Shown here: positions 17,740-26,072 of the stretch, piece by piece
Layout: every line of letters starts with the position of its first letter
How positions within the stretch are numbered: the first letter of the stretch is position 1
From: Actinomadura nitritigenes
Lineage (GTDB): Bacteria; Actinomycetota; Actinomycetes; Streptosporangiales; Streptosporangiaceae
Reading direction: 5' to 3'
Assembly: GCF_017573545.1 (NCBI RefSeq)
Contig: NZ_JAGEOK010000034.1
Coordinates: 1 to 64,000 of the forward strand
DNA length: 64,000 nucleotides
Made by a program: the position numbers and the translations under genes
The notes under the pieces: generated by a model
Databases searched by the model: none
The model's input: the letters and a program-made list of their open reading frames with translations, nothing else
Told to the model about the DNA's origin: nothing

Positions 17740-18022
17740 GGTTGAACTCTCGCGAAGAAAATGCGTCCTGTCAAGCATTCTCAGTTCAACCGGGCGAGCG
17801 CAGACTGGAGCCATGGCCAGCACCGTGGGAGCCGCTCGGACCCCTGTCAGCGATCACGGTGCGGGCGGATGCGCGGTCCACCGAGCCGGCCGCCGCGCGG
17901 CCGCCGATCTTCGCGATCACGCGGCTCGAAGTCGTCTCGAACGCGGGACCGCTCCCGTGCCGCGCCGCCTTTGAACGCGCCGTCCGCCTGGACATTACGA
18001 ACAACGAGAAAAGGAGCACTCC

Positions 18023-19003
18023 GTGGAACGCAACGATTCCGCGAAAGACCCGTCGACGTATGCTGCCGGGTTTCCGGTGACGAGCCCTACGCCCGTCTCC
18101 TCCTACCATCCCGTCCTGATCGACGTTCCGGGGCGCCCGATTCCGCTGGCGGTCCGCGTGTCGGCTCCGGCCGTCGGCAGTGATCTGCCGGTGATCGTTC
18201 TCTCACACGGGCACGGCCCATCGAACTTCGTTCCCTCGTTCTACGGTTACGGTCCGATGGTGAACTTCTGGGCCGCACACGGGTTCGTCGTGATACAGCC
18301 CACGCACCTCGACGCCACGTTCCTCGGCCTACGAGAGGCCGATGACCCGGATGCACCGTTGTACCTGAAGTCACGGGCCGAAGATCTTCGCCAGATCGTG
18401 GACCACCTCGGCGATATCGAGCGCACCGTTCCAGGCCTGGCGGGACGTGTGGACGCCGGCCGGATCGCCGCTGTCGGTCACTCGGCCGGCGGTCACACGG
18501 TCGGCCAGATCTCGGGCCAGACCATCACCGACCCCAGCGACGGGTCGACGGTGGGAGCCGTCGACGGACGCTTCGGCGCCCGTGTCATGATTGCCGCTCC
18601 CGGTCGCGGCGAGGATATGAACGGCCCGGCGGCGGAGCCCTACGCGGCGCTCACCAGCACCGATTTCGACGGCATGACGCCGAAGGTCCTCATCGTCACC
18701 GGAGAGAAGGACTGGCTCGCCTTCTTCTCCGACCGGCAGGACTGGCGAAGGGACGCCTACACCGCGGCCCCCGCGCCGAAGACTCTGCTGGAGATCTTCG
18801 ACGCGGAGCATGGGCTGGGCGGTATCTCGACCTTCGACGCAGCCGAGACCACCGACGAGAACCCCGACCGTGTCGCTGCCGTACGAGCGCTCATCTGGGC
18901 TTATCTGCGTAGCGAGCTCTACCCCGAAGATCCGGCCTGGGCGCGGGCCACTGCAGCGCTCACCGGCGGCACAGCACCCGTCGGACGTGTCGAGTCGAAG
19001 TAG
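18023..19003 (+). CDS. Alpha/beta hydrolase (chlorophyllase / PET-hydrolase-like fold)
   Basis: A 326-residue cytoplasmic hydrolase starting with GTG after an AAAGGAG site. Motifs: LPVIVLSHGHGPSNFV (oxyanion region), IAAVGHSAGGHTVGQ (nucleophile serine, about residue 155), VTGEKDWLAF (acid) and FDAEHGLGG (histidine, about 265). The wide arrangement resembles the chlorophyllase/lipase_5-like family. Its substrate is unknown. The divergent AraC regulator probably controls it. A strong hairpin follows its stop. Whether it is functionally related to the chlorophyllase-like genes at 43, 46 and 63 kb cannot be told. Confidence 0.8.
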   Translation: MERNDSAKDPSTYAAGFPVTSPTPVSSYHPVLIDVPGRPIPLAVRVSAPAVGSDLPVIVLSHGHGPSNFVPSFYGYGPMVNFWAAHGFVVIQPTHLDATFLGLREADDPDAPLYLKSRAEDLRQIVDHLGDIERTVPGLAGRVDAGRIAAVGHSAGGHTVGQISGQTITDPSDGSTVGAVDGRFGARVMIAAPGRGEDMNGPAAEPYAALTSTDFDGMTPKVLIVTGEKDWLAFFSDRQDWRRDAYTAAPAPKTLLEIFDAEHGLGGISTFDAAETTDENPDRVAAVRALIWAYLRSELYPEDPAWARATAALTGGTAPVGRVESK

Positions 19004-19048
19004 ACCCTTCGCGCACGCGACAGCACCGCAAGGACCGACAACGCCGTG

Positions 19049-19085
19049 CGCGTTCTGCCGGGCCCCTCTGGCCCGGCAGAACGCG
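19049..19085. terminator. Perfect 16-bp hairpin between convergent genes
   Basis: CGCGTTCTGCCGGGCC and its exact complement flank a 5-base loop, 45 bases after the hydrolase stop and 50 bases before the stop of the convergent gene. It is a likely bidirectional terminator. Confidence 0.75.
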
Positions 19086-19134
19086 GCCCTCGGTGGGTAT
19101 CCGGACGGCGATCAGCTGTGACCTCCGAGTCGCC

Positions 19135-19566
19135 TCATGATCCGGCTGTGGCCGCAAGGGTGCCGACGCGGTTCTCGTCCTCGCGGTGGGGATCGGGAGA
19201 GCCGGTGCCGTAGAAGAAGCTCCGCAGGCCAGTGAGCGAGCGGACCGCCCGGTCGGCCATCTCCGGCCAGAGCCGAAGCGATGTCCGAGCCGGGATGTGG
19301 CCGCGGAAAACCGCGCCCTTGGCGGTGACCTTGACGGCCTGGAACGCGTCCGGGCGCAGCGCGCAGAACCCCGTGCGCACGACGTCGTCGAAGAGCGAGT
19401 CCGAGACCACGTAGGCCAGGTCGCGCTCCGGGTCGGCGGACAGCAGGCGGCGCGGCGGCCCCGCGTCCAGCAGCCGCTGGACGACGATGGGCGCGTCACC
19501 GGCGGGCCCGAACGGCCCGGCGGTCAGCTCGCCGTGGTGCAGCGAGAGCCGCTGATTCGCCTTCAC
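19135..19566 (-). CDS. Hypothetical protein (143 aa)
   Basis: The minus-strand protein begins at a GTG at 19566 after a GAAGGTGAAGG site. Its sequence is protein-like throughout (QRLLDAGPPRRLLSADPERD, LAYVVSDSLFDDVVRTGFCA, FRGHIPARTSLRLWPEMADR). It has no signal peptide, membrane segment or motif that I recognise. The frame remains open upstream to 19647. It may be a small regulatory or immunity-type protein; no function is assigned. Confidence 0.5.
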   Translation of the reverse strand: MKANQRLSLHHGELTAGPFGPAGDAPIVVQRLLDAGPPRRLLSADPERDLAYVVSDSLFDDVVRTGFCALRPDAFQAVKVTAKGAVFRGHIPARTSLRLWPEMADRAVRSLTGLRSFFYGTGSPDPHREDENRVGTLAATAGS

Positions 19567-20135
19567 ACCCTCACCTTCACCTTCCGAGAGAGAATGCGCC
19601 TGTGCGGGTGCCGCTTCCAGAGTGCAGCAACCCCCTGCAATGGCCACTGGTTGAAGGCCGAGTTGTAGGTCGCCAGGGCGCCGAGAATTCCGCAGGCGAG
19701 CGCGTCGACGACCGGATGCTGAGCCCCGGCGAGCCGGCTCCCGCGGCGAACGAGGCGTGCTTGTCCGGGGACGCTGTCGAAGAACGCCTTATTGCGCTCT
19801 GTCTTGTGCACCCCTAACCACGGCGAGAAGCGGCGGCCGGCCGAGGTGGAAGCGGTCCGAGGCGGCCTCGACCAGGAATCTCCTGCAGAGCCGACTCGCG
19901 GCCGCATCTCGTACCGCGGGTAGATCACGTCGGGTGTGACCGGCGGCTTCCAATATCCGAACGGTGACGGCCGCCATCGACGCCCGCAGCAGCGCCGCGT
20001 TGAGCTTCCCCCGTTCCGCGGACCCCCGATCTGCGGCGCGAAGCCTGGCATTGCGCTGCACGGTGGCGGGCTCACTCTGACCAAGCGCCGTCACATGTCG
20101 CCGGAACACAGAAGGCGCGGAGCGAACCGTTACTC
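19567..20135. other. Gene-poor stretch with possible remnants
   Basis: These 569 bases carry overlapping open frames on the minus strand in changing registers (for example AERGKLNAALLRASMAAVTV near 19.98-20.03 kb and ACGILGALATYNSAFNQWPL near 19.65 kb). Neither frame has a start with a ribosome binding site or a recognisable domain. It may be a decayed gene. No RNA gene or repeat was seen. Confidence 0.35.
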
Positions 20136-20528
20136 TCAGCCCTGCTGCACCGCGTACTGCGCGATGCCATGGCCGAACGACCAGTTCTCCGGCAGTACTT
20201 CCACAAGATTGATGAACACATCTTCGGGGCGGACGCCGGGGTTCGCCTGCAAGAGTTCGACGATGCGCAGGTAGAGCGCCTGCTTCTGGGTGAGGCCGCG
20301 CGTGTTGTTGGCGGTGATCCGGATGATGACCACCTCGTTGCTCCGTTCGACGCCGTAGTAGGTGGAACTGACGCTGAAGGTGCTGCCGTCGTGCTCGGTG
20401 ATCGTCATGAAGCGGTCGTCTTCCGGCACGTCGAAGGTCTCACGCATGGCGCGGTAGACGCCCTCGAAGAGGGCCTGGTGGTACTCGGCGGACTTGCCTC
20501 GCCGCAACGACACTTGGACCAAGGGCAT
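20136..20528 (-). CDS. Tautomerase-superfamily protein
   Basis: A 130-residue protein beginning MPLVQVSLRRGKSAEYHQAL. The proline at position 2, which becomes the catalytic N-terminal base after methionine removal, is the hallmark of the family. The length and the internal VVIIRITANNTRGLTQKQAL and RPEDVFINLVEVLPENWSFG segments fit the Tautomerase_2 type (MSAD-like) rather than the short 4-OT type. Substrate unknown. It is divergent from a LysR regulator, which probably controls it. Confidence 0.85.
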   Translation of the reverse strand: MPLVQVSLRRGKSAEYHQALFEGVYRAMRETFDVPEDDRFMTITEHDGSTFSVSSTYYGVERSNEVVIIRITANNTRGLTQKQALYLRIVELLQANPGVRPEDVFINLVEVLPENWSFGHGIAQYAVQQG

Positions 20529-20572
20529 GGTCTGACTCCGTTCCTCGGGACGGTTCGCAGCGTAGCCATCAC

Positions 20573-20619
20573 TTGATCATTCAAAAAAGTCATCTTAGGA
20601 TATTTCAGCCATTAAATAT
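20573..20619. promoter_or_regulatory. AT-rich divergent promoter with LysR-type dyads
   Basis: An unusually AT-rich tract lies between the tautomerase and LysR genes. It contains TTGA-N4-TCAA at 20573-20584 and ATATTT-N8-AAATAT at 20600-20619. LysR proteins bind T-N11-A type dyads in just such a location. It is the lowest-GC stretch seen in this part of the window. Confidence 0.5.
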
Positions 20620-20638
20620 TTCAATGATCGGTGTGACG

Positions 20639-21493
20639 ATGAAGATGCTCGCCCTGGACGCTGTGCAGGCCTTCGTGCTGACCGCCGAGATGAAGAGCTT
20701 CACGCGCGCGGCGGAGGCGATGGACTCCACGCAGTCCGCCGTGAGCCTGAAGATCAAGCGGCTGGAGGACACTTTGGGCCGCCGCTTGCTGGACCGTACG
20801 CCCCGCCTGGTCCGCCTGTCGCAGGACGGCGCCGCCTTCCTCGGGCCCGCACGTGAACTGCTGGCCGCCCACGCGGGCGCGCTGGGCTCGTTCGGCGTCC
20901 AGCGGCAACGCCTCTCGATCGGCATGAGCCACCACGTCGTCGGCGCCGAACTGCCCCACCTCCTGCGCCAGATAGGGCGAGCAGAGCCGGACCTGACGCT
21001 GGAGGTGAGCATCGCCAGCTCATGGGAGCTCCTTGACCTGTTCGACAGCGGTGCGCTGGACGCGGTCATCGTGCTGCGCCACGAGGGCCGCCGCACCGAC
21101 GGTGAGGTCCTGGCGGAGGAGTCCTTCGGCTGGATGGCCTCATCCGACTTCGAACACCGCTCCGGCGAGCCTCTGCGCCTCGCCCTGCAGGCCGAGTCAT
21201 GCCATGTGCACCAGATGGCGGTGACCGCGCTGAACGAAGCGGGCATCGCCTGGCAAGAGGTATTCGTGGGCGGCGGCCTCGCGACCATCGGTGCGGCCGC
21301 GGCAGCAGGCTTGGCCGTGGCGGCGCTCAGCCCGCGCGTGGCCCCACCCGGCACCATGGACATGGGCGAATCACTCGGCCTCCCCCCGCTGCCCACCCGC
21401 AGCGTCGTCCTGCACTCACGCCCGTCCGAGCCAGCCGCTCGCAGGGCGCTGCGCACCTTCACCTCCGCCCTGCGCGCCACAGCGGGACACTGA
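20639..21493 (+). CDS. LysR-family transcriptional regulator
   Basis: A 284-residue regulator. The N-terminal winged helix is LDAVQAFVLTAEMKSFTRAA, EAMDSTQSAVSLKIKRLEDT, LGRRLLDRTPR. A periplasmic-binding-like effector domain follows (LSIGMSHHVVGAELPHLLRQ, LDLFDSGALDAVIVLRHEGR). The ATG at 20639 (or 20645) lies at the family's normal distance from the HTH; the open frame upstream is not conserved. Divergent from the tautomerase gene. Confidence 0.88.
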   Translation: MKMLALDAVQAFVLTAEMKSFTRAAEAMDSTQSAVSLKIKRLEDTLGRRLLDRTPRLVRLSQDGAAFLGPARELLAAHAGALGSFGVQRQRLSIGMSHHVVGAELPHLLRQIGRAEPDLTLEVSIASSWELLDLFDSGALDAVIVLRHEGRRTDGEVLAEESFGWMASSDFEHRSGEPLRLALQAESCHVHQMAVTALNEAGIAWQEVFVGGGLATIGAAAAAGLAVAALSPRVAPPGTMDMGESLGLPPLPTRSVVLHSRPSEPAARRALRTFTSALRATAGH

Positions 21494-21734
21494 CCGCCAC
21501 CACCGCGAGATTGCGGCGGTCAGGGCCTGCCCAATGCCGCGTCGTCGGACGGGGAACCTGCCTGGTCCGGCTATCTGTAACCGAACCGCCGCAGCGGCCG
21601 AGTGCTCGACCTGCTCGCTGACGTGCATCGGGGGCGTCATAGCCGCCCAGCATCGACCGCCTCATGCCGGCCCCAGTCGGGCCTAAGGCATGATCCCCGG
21701 CGTGCATGAGGGCAGCTGTTCGCCCTGGTCAGGG

Positions 21735-21783
21735 TGGCGGGTCCGTGGGACTCGAACCCACAACCTACGGATTAAAAGTCGGA
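21735..21783 (-). pseudogene. tRNA-Lys(TTT) 3'-half fragment
   Basis: On the minus strand this reads as the 3' half of a tRNA: an anticodon loop CTTTTAA (anticodon TTT, lysine), a variable loop, a perfect T arm GTGGG-TTCGAGT-CCCAC and the acceptor 3' strand GGACCCG followed by CCA. The 5' half does not form a D arm or a matching acceptor strand, and the anticodon stem has mismatches, so no complete tRNA can fold. Such 3' halves are typical scars of integrase attachment sites. Confidence 0.65.
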
Positions 21784-21978
21784 GCGGCCTGCTCAGTGTC
21801 GGCCTGTGTGGATCCGTCCTTATCGAGCCCGATATTCGTGCCGCACGGCACCGCCGCGTGCCGATCTGGTTCGGAACCGCCGAGCCGACAATGAGCCCGC
21901 AGGGACATTGGTGATCTTGTGGCTTGTCCGTCGGTGGCCTCGCCTGACCAGCATGAATGGTGTTTTCGGCAAGCGCAG
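21783..21978 (+). repeat. ~197-bp non-coding direct repeat, copy 1
   Basis: From AGCGGCC at 21783 to TTTTCGGCAAGCGCAG at 21978 the sequence is collinear with 31920-32116 in the same orientation, with scattered substitutions and small indels. Conserved blocks include GTGTCGGCCTGT, CGCCGCGTGCCGAT, GGTTCGGAACCGCCGAG, GATCTTGTGGCT and TTTTCGGCAAGCGCAG. It directly follows the tRNA-Lys fragment. The region from 21494 to 22531 holds no confident gene besides this; a minus-strand piece near 22.05 kb (ARELDAADLPRLAAALTALS) may be a gene start cut by the repeat. Confidence 0.75.
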
Positions 21979-22531
21979 GGCCGGCCGCCAGGACGGTGCC
22001 GGGCCTGACAAGGCGGTGAGCGCGGCGGCCAGGCGCGGGAGGTCGGCGGCGTCCAGCTCGCGCGCCGTCCACGGCCTGGTGCTCGTTGCCGACGCGACGG
22101 TTCCCGTCTTCGCGCTCGTCATGCCGTGGGCGGTGCCGCCGCCGGCGACGCGAAGCCCGCTGTTTCGGCGTCTGTGGATAACCGATGTTGAGCGCGGAGC
22201 AAATGTGAGAGGGAACGCGGAGTAGTTGTCAGTGCGCTGGGCCGTCGGCGACGCTGCCGTCCCAAGTTCGTTTCTACGGAGCCGGGCCACGGGTCCCGGT
22301 GGGGGATGGGCGTTAGGTCTTCGGAGCCTGCCGAGGCGGTGGGACGCCCGGTGTACGGCGGGTCGGGCGGCGCTCGCGTCTTCGCTAAGGCGAAGCACAG
22401 CAGCAGCCGCCAGGAACTAAGGCGTCCTAAGGCGCGTGAATAGGGCGTCGTCCTGATGTGGGGCCAGGGGCCTTAGGGCGAACCTTGTACATGTCGGGCC
22501 GAGAGGGCCCGGCGGAGACAAGGAGCAGGAC

Positions 22532-22642
22532 ATGTACAGCATGGACATCAGTCGGGTCATCATCGCCGACCGCGTGCGCGAGCGGCAGGCCGAGGCGCGC
22601 AACGCCCGCCGCGCCCGGCTCGTCAAGGCGCTCAAGCGGTGA
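22532..22642 (+). CDS. 36-residue basic small protein
   Basis: A short gene with an AAGGAG site 7 bases before the ATG and its own strong terminator just downstream. The product begins MYSMDISRVIIADRVRERQA and continues EARNARRARLVKALKR: an amphipathic, very basic alpha helix. Similar short Arg-rich 'MY..DI.R...ADR' proteins occur in other actinomycetes as far as I recall. An inverted repeat (CTTGTACATGTC / GACATGTACAG) brackets the leader, at about 22485 and 22529. Function unknown; nucleic-acid or membrane binding is possible. Confidence 0.7.
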   Translation: MYSMDISRVIIADRVRERQAEARNARRARLVKALKR

Positions 22643-22667
22643 CCCCTGCGCAGCGCTCTCACCCGCC

Positions 22668-22702
22668 AACGCCCCCGTCAGACGACGGGGGCGTTCTCTT
22701 TT
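22668..22702 (+). terminator. Rho-independent terminator of the small gene
   Basis: A perfect 12-bp stem AACGCCCCCGTC / GACGGGGGCGTT with a 4-base loop, followed by CTCTTTT. It starts 26 bases after the stop of the 36-residue gene. It is the most canonical intrinsic terminator in the window. Confidence 0.9.
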
Positions 22703-23206
22703 GCGGCATCGGAGTGCGAGGCACAGGGGCACGAGGTGCGCTTAGCGCGCTACCGCAGATAACCGGGCCGCCCCCAGACGGGTGGAGCCTGGATGGCCTC
22801 GGCGGCTGCCGCGAGCTCCCCGAGCGGTTCGCCACGACGGCACCGCAGGACAGACCGCCCACGCTCGTCGGCTCCGTGGCTGGGCCACCAGCCCAAGCGA
22901 GATGTCGCTCAAGCATGGTTCACCGCCATCGCCTCACGACCCCGTTCGAAACTCGGGCGGCGAATGTGCCGACCAGCATCTGGGGCGCCATCGAAGACGC
23001 CGAGCACTGGCTGGTTTCGTCCGCGTCTAGCGGCAACGTTCGTCGGTGGGGTTGATGAACCCCTTGATCGTCCGGTTGCTGTGTTGATGAGTTTCAGCAA
23101 CACCCTCAGGGCTTGCGGTGGGAGTAACGCTCTCTCCTGACTCGGCCCGAGAGCACGCTGTCGGCTGACGCACACCACGGCTCACCCGAAAAGCGGGACC
23201 GCACTG

Positions 23207-23622
23207 CGGCCCACCATTCTCCTGTCCAGGTCGTTCGGCGCCTGGCCGGGGGCTCGCACGCCGAAACGTACTTGCTGGAGACCGGCGCGGGCCGGGCGGT
23301 GCTGCGCCGGTTTCCCGTAGGGGACGACGCAGCCGTCAACGAGGCCCGCACCCTCACCGTGCTCGACGGCCTCGACGGCTTCGCGCCGCGCCTACCGAAC
23401 CGGTCGACCGCCGACCGTACGACGTCCCCGGCGCGCCCAGTGTCACGCACGTCGAACTCGGCGACCAGCGAACGGCGCCGACGAGCAGTCGCACAGCTCG
23501 AGTACCTGTGGAAGGTGGCCTCATCAAGGCAACTGGAGGGGGCCTGCCAGCAACTGGACAGGATCGGCCACGACTACGACCGCCTCACGCGCGTTCGCGA
23601 CGAGGCCCACGCCAGGCTCTGA
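23207..23622 (+). pseudogene. Aminoglycoside-phosphotransferase-like gene remnant
   Basis: The frame gives VVRRLAGGSHAETYLLETGA, GRAVLRRFPVGDDAAVNEAR and TLTVLDGLDGFAPRL, matching the N-terminal ATP-binding lobe of APH/choline-kinase-like phosphotransferases. After about 23400 the frame changes and the catalytic HxDxxxxN and DxD motifs of the C-lobe are absent. An unrelated tail (RQLEGACQQLDRIGHDYDRL) runs to the stop at 23622. No start codon with a binding site is seen. The remaining 1.1-kb gap between 22.64 and 23.79 kb shows nothing else recognisable. Confidence 0.6.
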
Positions 23623-23786
23623 GCTCCCGGGCGATTGAGCGTGCCGAAGGCGGTGCTATCAGCGGTGCTGGATGTCCTCGAACGGGTGTTGACGTGCGAG
23701 AGGACACGGCGCTGGTCCTGGGGACAAGCGCGGAGCCTTCGCGGTCTTCGCCAAATCGGGCATCACCTCAAGGAATCAGCTCCGGT

Positions 23787-24797
23787 TCAGGAGTTCTGCG
23801 CCTTGTTGCGGTAGAGCCTGCGCAGCAAGAGAGCGACAGTGAGCCTGACTCGTCCGGTCTGGTCGCGCAGCGACCAGCCGAGGAGACGTTCGGCGTGGGT
23901 GAGCCGCTCCTGCAGAGTGGAGTGGTGCACCTTCAGGGCCGCGGCCGCCGTGCGCAGGCTCCCGCCGGAGGCCAGCGTGTCCAGGGTCTGCAGCATCCAG
24001 GCGGCGGTGGCCGCCGCTCGCTCCACGGCGGCGACGTCGGGCACGGCGTCGGTGGGTGGTGCGTCCGCCACGGCCGCCAGCAAGATGAGGCCGCCCAGTT
24101 CCTCGGCGTAGACGATCCTCGGACCGGGATCGGCCGGCGTGCCGTCCGCGGTGAAGTGCGCGGCCGCCCGTGCCGCGGCCACCGTCCGAGGCAGTTCCAG
24201 CAGCGGCACCGCGGGACCGACGCCGCCCCGTGACTCGGTGAGCAGGGTTTCCGGGGCCGCGGTGCTGACGTGGAGCGAGCCGTCGGTCTCGGCGACGACG
24301 CGGGCGAGTGCCGACGGCTCCAGCCGCAGCAGCTTGGCGGCATGGGACCGGTCCTCCACCGACGCGGTGGCGTCCAGGAGCACCTCCACGAGTTCGGCGT
24401 CGCGTCGCGGGTGCGGGCGGGCCCGGCCGCGAGTGCGGTCGAGGATCGTGCGCACTGACATCGTGGCCCGCTCCATCACCATCGCTTCGACGGGCCCGGG
24501 TGGTCCCGGATGTTCCAGCCACACGGTGATGTGGGAGTCGACGGTCAGTTGGCACCATTCGGCCTGGGGCGCGGACGGCGTGAGCTCGGTGCGGGTCCCG
24601 TCGGGCGTCACACGTATCCGGATGCCGCGGTCGGTGTCGACGAGCACGGCCGGATGACCGGAGAGGACGGCGGCGCCGCGGACCACGTTCTCCAGTCCGG
24701 CGCGACGCTCGATCAACTGGTCGAAGAACGTGATGACCCGCAGCGCGGCCCCGGCGTCCGGGTCCAGCGCTTCCAGGCGGCCGACCAGCTCTCTCAT
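23787..24797 (-). CDS. PucR-family transcriptional regulator
   Basis: A 336-residue regulator whose C-terminus carries the PucR helix-turn-helix: LDTLASGGSLRTAAAALKVH, HSTLQERLTHAERLLGWSLR, followed by RVRLTVALLLRRLYRN. The N-terminal part (ITFFDQLIERRAGLENVVRG, AVLSGHPAVLVDTDRGIRIR) resembles a GAF-like sensor. PucR regulators often activate catabolic operons. It lies 24 bases downstream of an esterase gene on the same strand and next to an ABC importer operon, both of which it may control. Confidence 0.85.
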   Translation of the reverse strand: MRELVGRLEALDPDAGAALRVITFFDQLIERRAGLENVVRGAAVLSGHPAVLVDTDRGIRIRVTPDGTRTELTPSAPQAEWCQLTVDSHITVWLEHPGPPGPVEAMVMERATMSVRTILDRTRGRARPHPRRDAELVEVLLDATASVEDRSHAAKLLRLEPSALARVVAETDGSLHVSTAAPETLLTESRGGVGPAVPLLELPRTVAAARAAAHFTADGTPADPGPRIVYAEELGGLILLAAVADAPPTDAVPDVAAVERAAATAAWMLQTLDTLASGGSLRTAAAALKVHHSTLQERLTHAERLLGWSLRDQTGRVRLTVALLLRRLYRNKAQNS

Positions 24798-24821
24798 CTG
24801 TTCATCGTGCTCAGGGCCGAC

Positions 24822-25823
24822 TCAGGTCGCGAGCAGCCGGCGCAGCCAATCGTGCCGGGCCCGGGTCATGGCCTGCGACAGCGCCGCCTGCGGCATCCAG
24901 GCGTCGAAGGCATGGAATCCTCCGGGCCATACATGCAGTTCGGCGTCGCCGCCAGCCTGCCATATCCGATCCGCGTACGCGATGGCCTCGTCCCTGAACG
25001 TTTCCGCCGAACCCACGTCGATGAACGTGGGCGGCAGCCTGGACAGGTCGGCGGCCCTCGCCGGCGCGGCGTAGGGGGACACGTCGGGCTCGCCGTACGC
25101 CGGACCCAGCAAGGCCCTCCAGCCGGTCTCGTTCGAGACCTGGTCCCAGACGCCCAGTCCCCGCATCTGCAGCGTGGAGCAGCTGTCGTTGCGGTCGTCC
25201 AGCATGGGGTAGCCGAGCATCTGGCCGAACAGCGCGGGCCCCCCGCGGTCACGGGACAGCAGAGTGGCGGCCGCCGCCAGGCCGCCGCCGGCGCTGACCC
25301 CCACGATCACGATGCGGTCCGCGTCGATGCCGAACTCGTCGGCGTGCTCGGCGATCCAGCTCAGCCCGGCATAGCAGTCCTCCACCGGGGCGGGGAAGGG
25401 ATGCTCGGGCGCCAGCCGGTACTCCACCGACACCACCACCATGCCGTGCGGCTCGGCCAGATCCAGCATCGGTGTCATGCCGGACCGGCGCGTGCCCGCG
25501 ACCATGCCGCCGTCGTGCACGTGGTAGATCACCGGGCCGGGCGCGTCCAGCGCCGTCGGAGTGCACACCAGGAGCGTGACGTCCGGAGCGCCGGCAGGGC
25601 CGGGCACGCGGTGATCGGCGAAGGTATAGGCGCCGCCCCGGCGCAGCCCCTCGTCATCGACCGCGTGGGCGGCGACGTGACCGGTACGCAGGGCACCGAT
25701 CAGGTCCGGGGTCAACGACACGGGTGCGCCGCCCTGCACGACGGCCAGGCCGGCGGCCAGTTCGGCGTCGAACGGCGGGGGCGGACCGATCACGCGCGCC
25801 CGGCTGCTGCCCATCTCCGTCAT
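24822..25823 (-). CDS. Alpha/beta hydrolase, hormone-sensitive-lipase-type esterase
   Basis: A 333-residue cytoplasmic esterase. The oxyanion motif is HDGG (VIYHVHDGGMVAG) in place of the usual HGGG. The nucleophile is in IVGVSAGGGLAAAATLLS (about residue 168), with YRLAPEHPFPAPVEDCYAGL typical of family IV, DVGSAETFRDEA carrying the acid and PGGFHAFDAW carrying the histidine. The ATG at 25823 follows GGGGAG; the frame extends 46 codons upstream without conserved sequence. It is divergent from the ABC importer operon and probably joined to the PucR gene. Confidence 0.85.
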   Translation of the reverse strand: MTEMGSSRARVIGPPPPFDAELAAGLAVVQGGAPVSLTPDLIGALRTGHVAAHAVDDEGLRRGGAYTFADHRVPGPAGAPDVTLLVCTPTALDAPGPVIYHVHDGGMVAGTRRSGMTPMLDLAEPHGMVVVSVEYRLAPEHPFPAPVEDCYAGLSWIAEHADEFGIDADRIVIVGVSAGGGLAAAATLLSRDRGGPALFGQMLGYPMLDDRNDSCSTLQMRGLGVWDQVSNETGWRALLGPAYGEPDVSPYAAPARAADLSRLPPTFIDVGSAETFRDEAIAYADRIWQAGGDAELHVWPGGFHAFDAWMPQAALSQAMTRARHDWLRRLLAT

Positions 25824-25905
25824 GACTCCCCATCGTCGCGACCGCTCCCGCCGCGCGGCCACCCGACAGCTGGCGGGGAACCGCCGACGGATGGCGGGTG
25901 GTACC

Positions 25906-25932
25906 GGAAACGTCGCCTGCGTGATGGTTTCC
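25906..25932. promoter_or_regulatory. Inverted repeat GGAAAC-N15-GTTTCC
   Basis: GGAAAC at 25906 and GTTTCC at 25927 form an interrupted dyad in the divergent region between the esterase and the ABC operon. The half-sites equal those of the IclR-type boxes at 46-57 kb but the spacing differs, so the same regulator is not assured. Confidence 0.35.
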
Positions 25933-26033
25933 AAAACGTGTCGGGCGTCACCCGGCAGCAATCAACCCTCAGGTTGATCACGGTACCCGGCTCCGCTTCC
26001 GCTGTGACGGGGACCCGCTTTCAGTCCATGAGG

Positions 26034-26055
26034 CGTTCCACTCACCCGTGGAACG
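26034..26055. promoter_or_regulatory. Perfect palindrome before the ABC importer operon
   Basis: CGTTCCAC-N6-GTGGAACG is an exact 8-bp inverted repeat, 17 bases before the start of the solute-binding protein gene. Its place, just before the GGAGGG ribosome binding site, suits an operator or a leader hairpin. Confidence 0.55.
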
Positions 26056-26072
26056 TTACATCTGGAGGGCCC

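Noticed and set aside
18023..19003. Inclusion of the 18-kb hydrolase in the chlorophyll-like system
   Set aside because: It shares the general fold and the GHSAGG elbow, but it is 20 kb away, has no IclR-type box and is paired with its own AraC regulator.
21735..21815. A complete tRNA-Lys gene
   Set aside because: Only the anticodon loop, T arm and 3' acceptor strand are convincing. No D arm or 5' acceptor strand pairs with them.
25906..25932. Seventh member of the IclR regulon at the ABC operon
   Set aside because: The half-sites match but the 15-base spacing differs from the N3 and N7 forms. It was kept only as a separate low-confidence regulatory site.
24510..26072. Upstream extension of the solute-binding protein
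   Set aside because: The frame is open for 521 more codons but runs antisense through the esterase gene. The lipoprotein signal and GGAGGG site fix the start at 26073.
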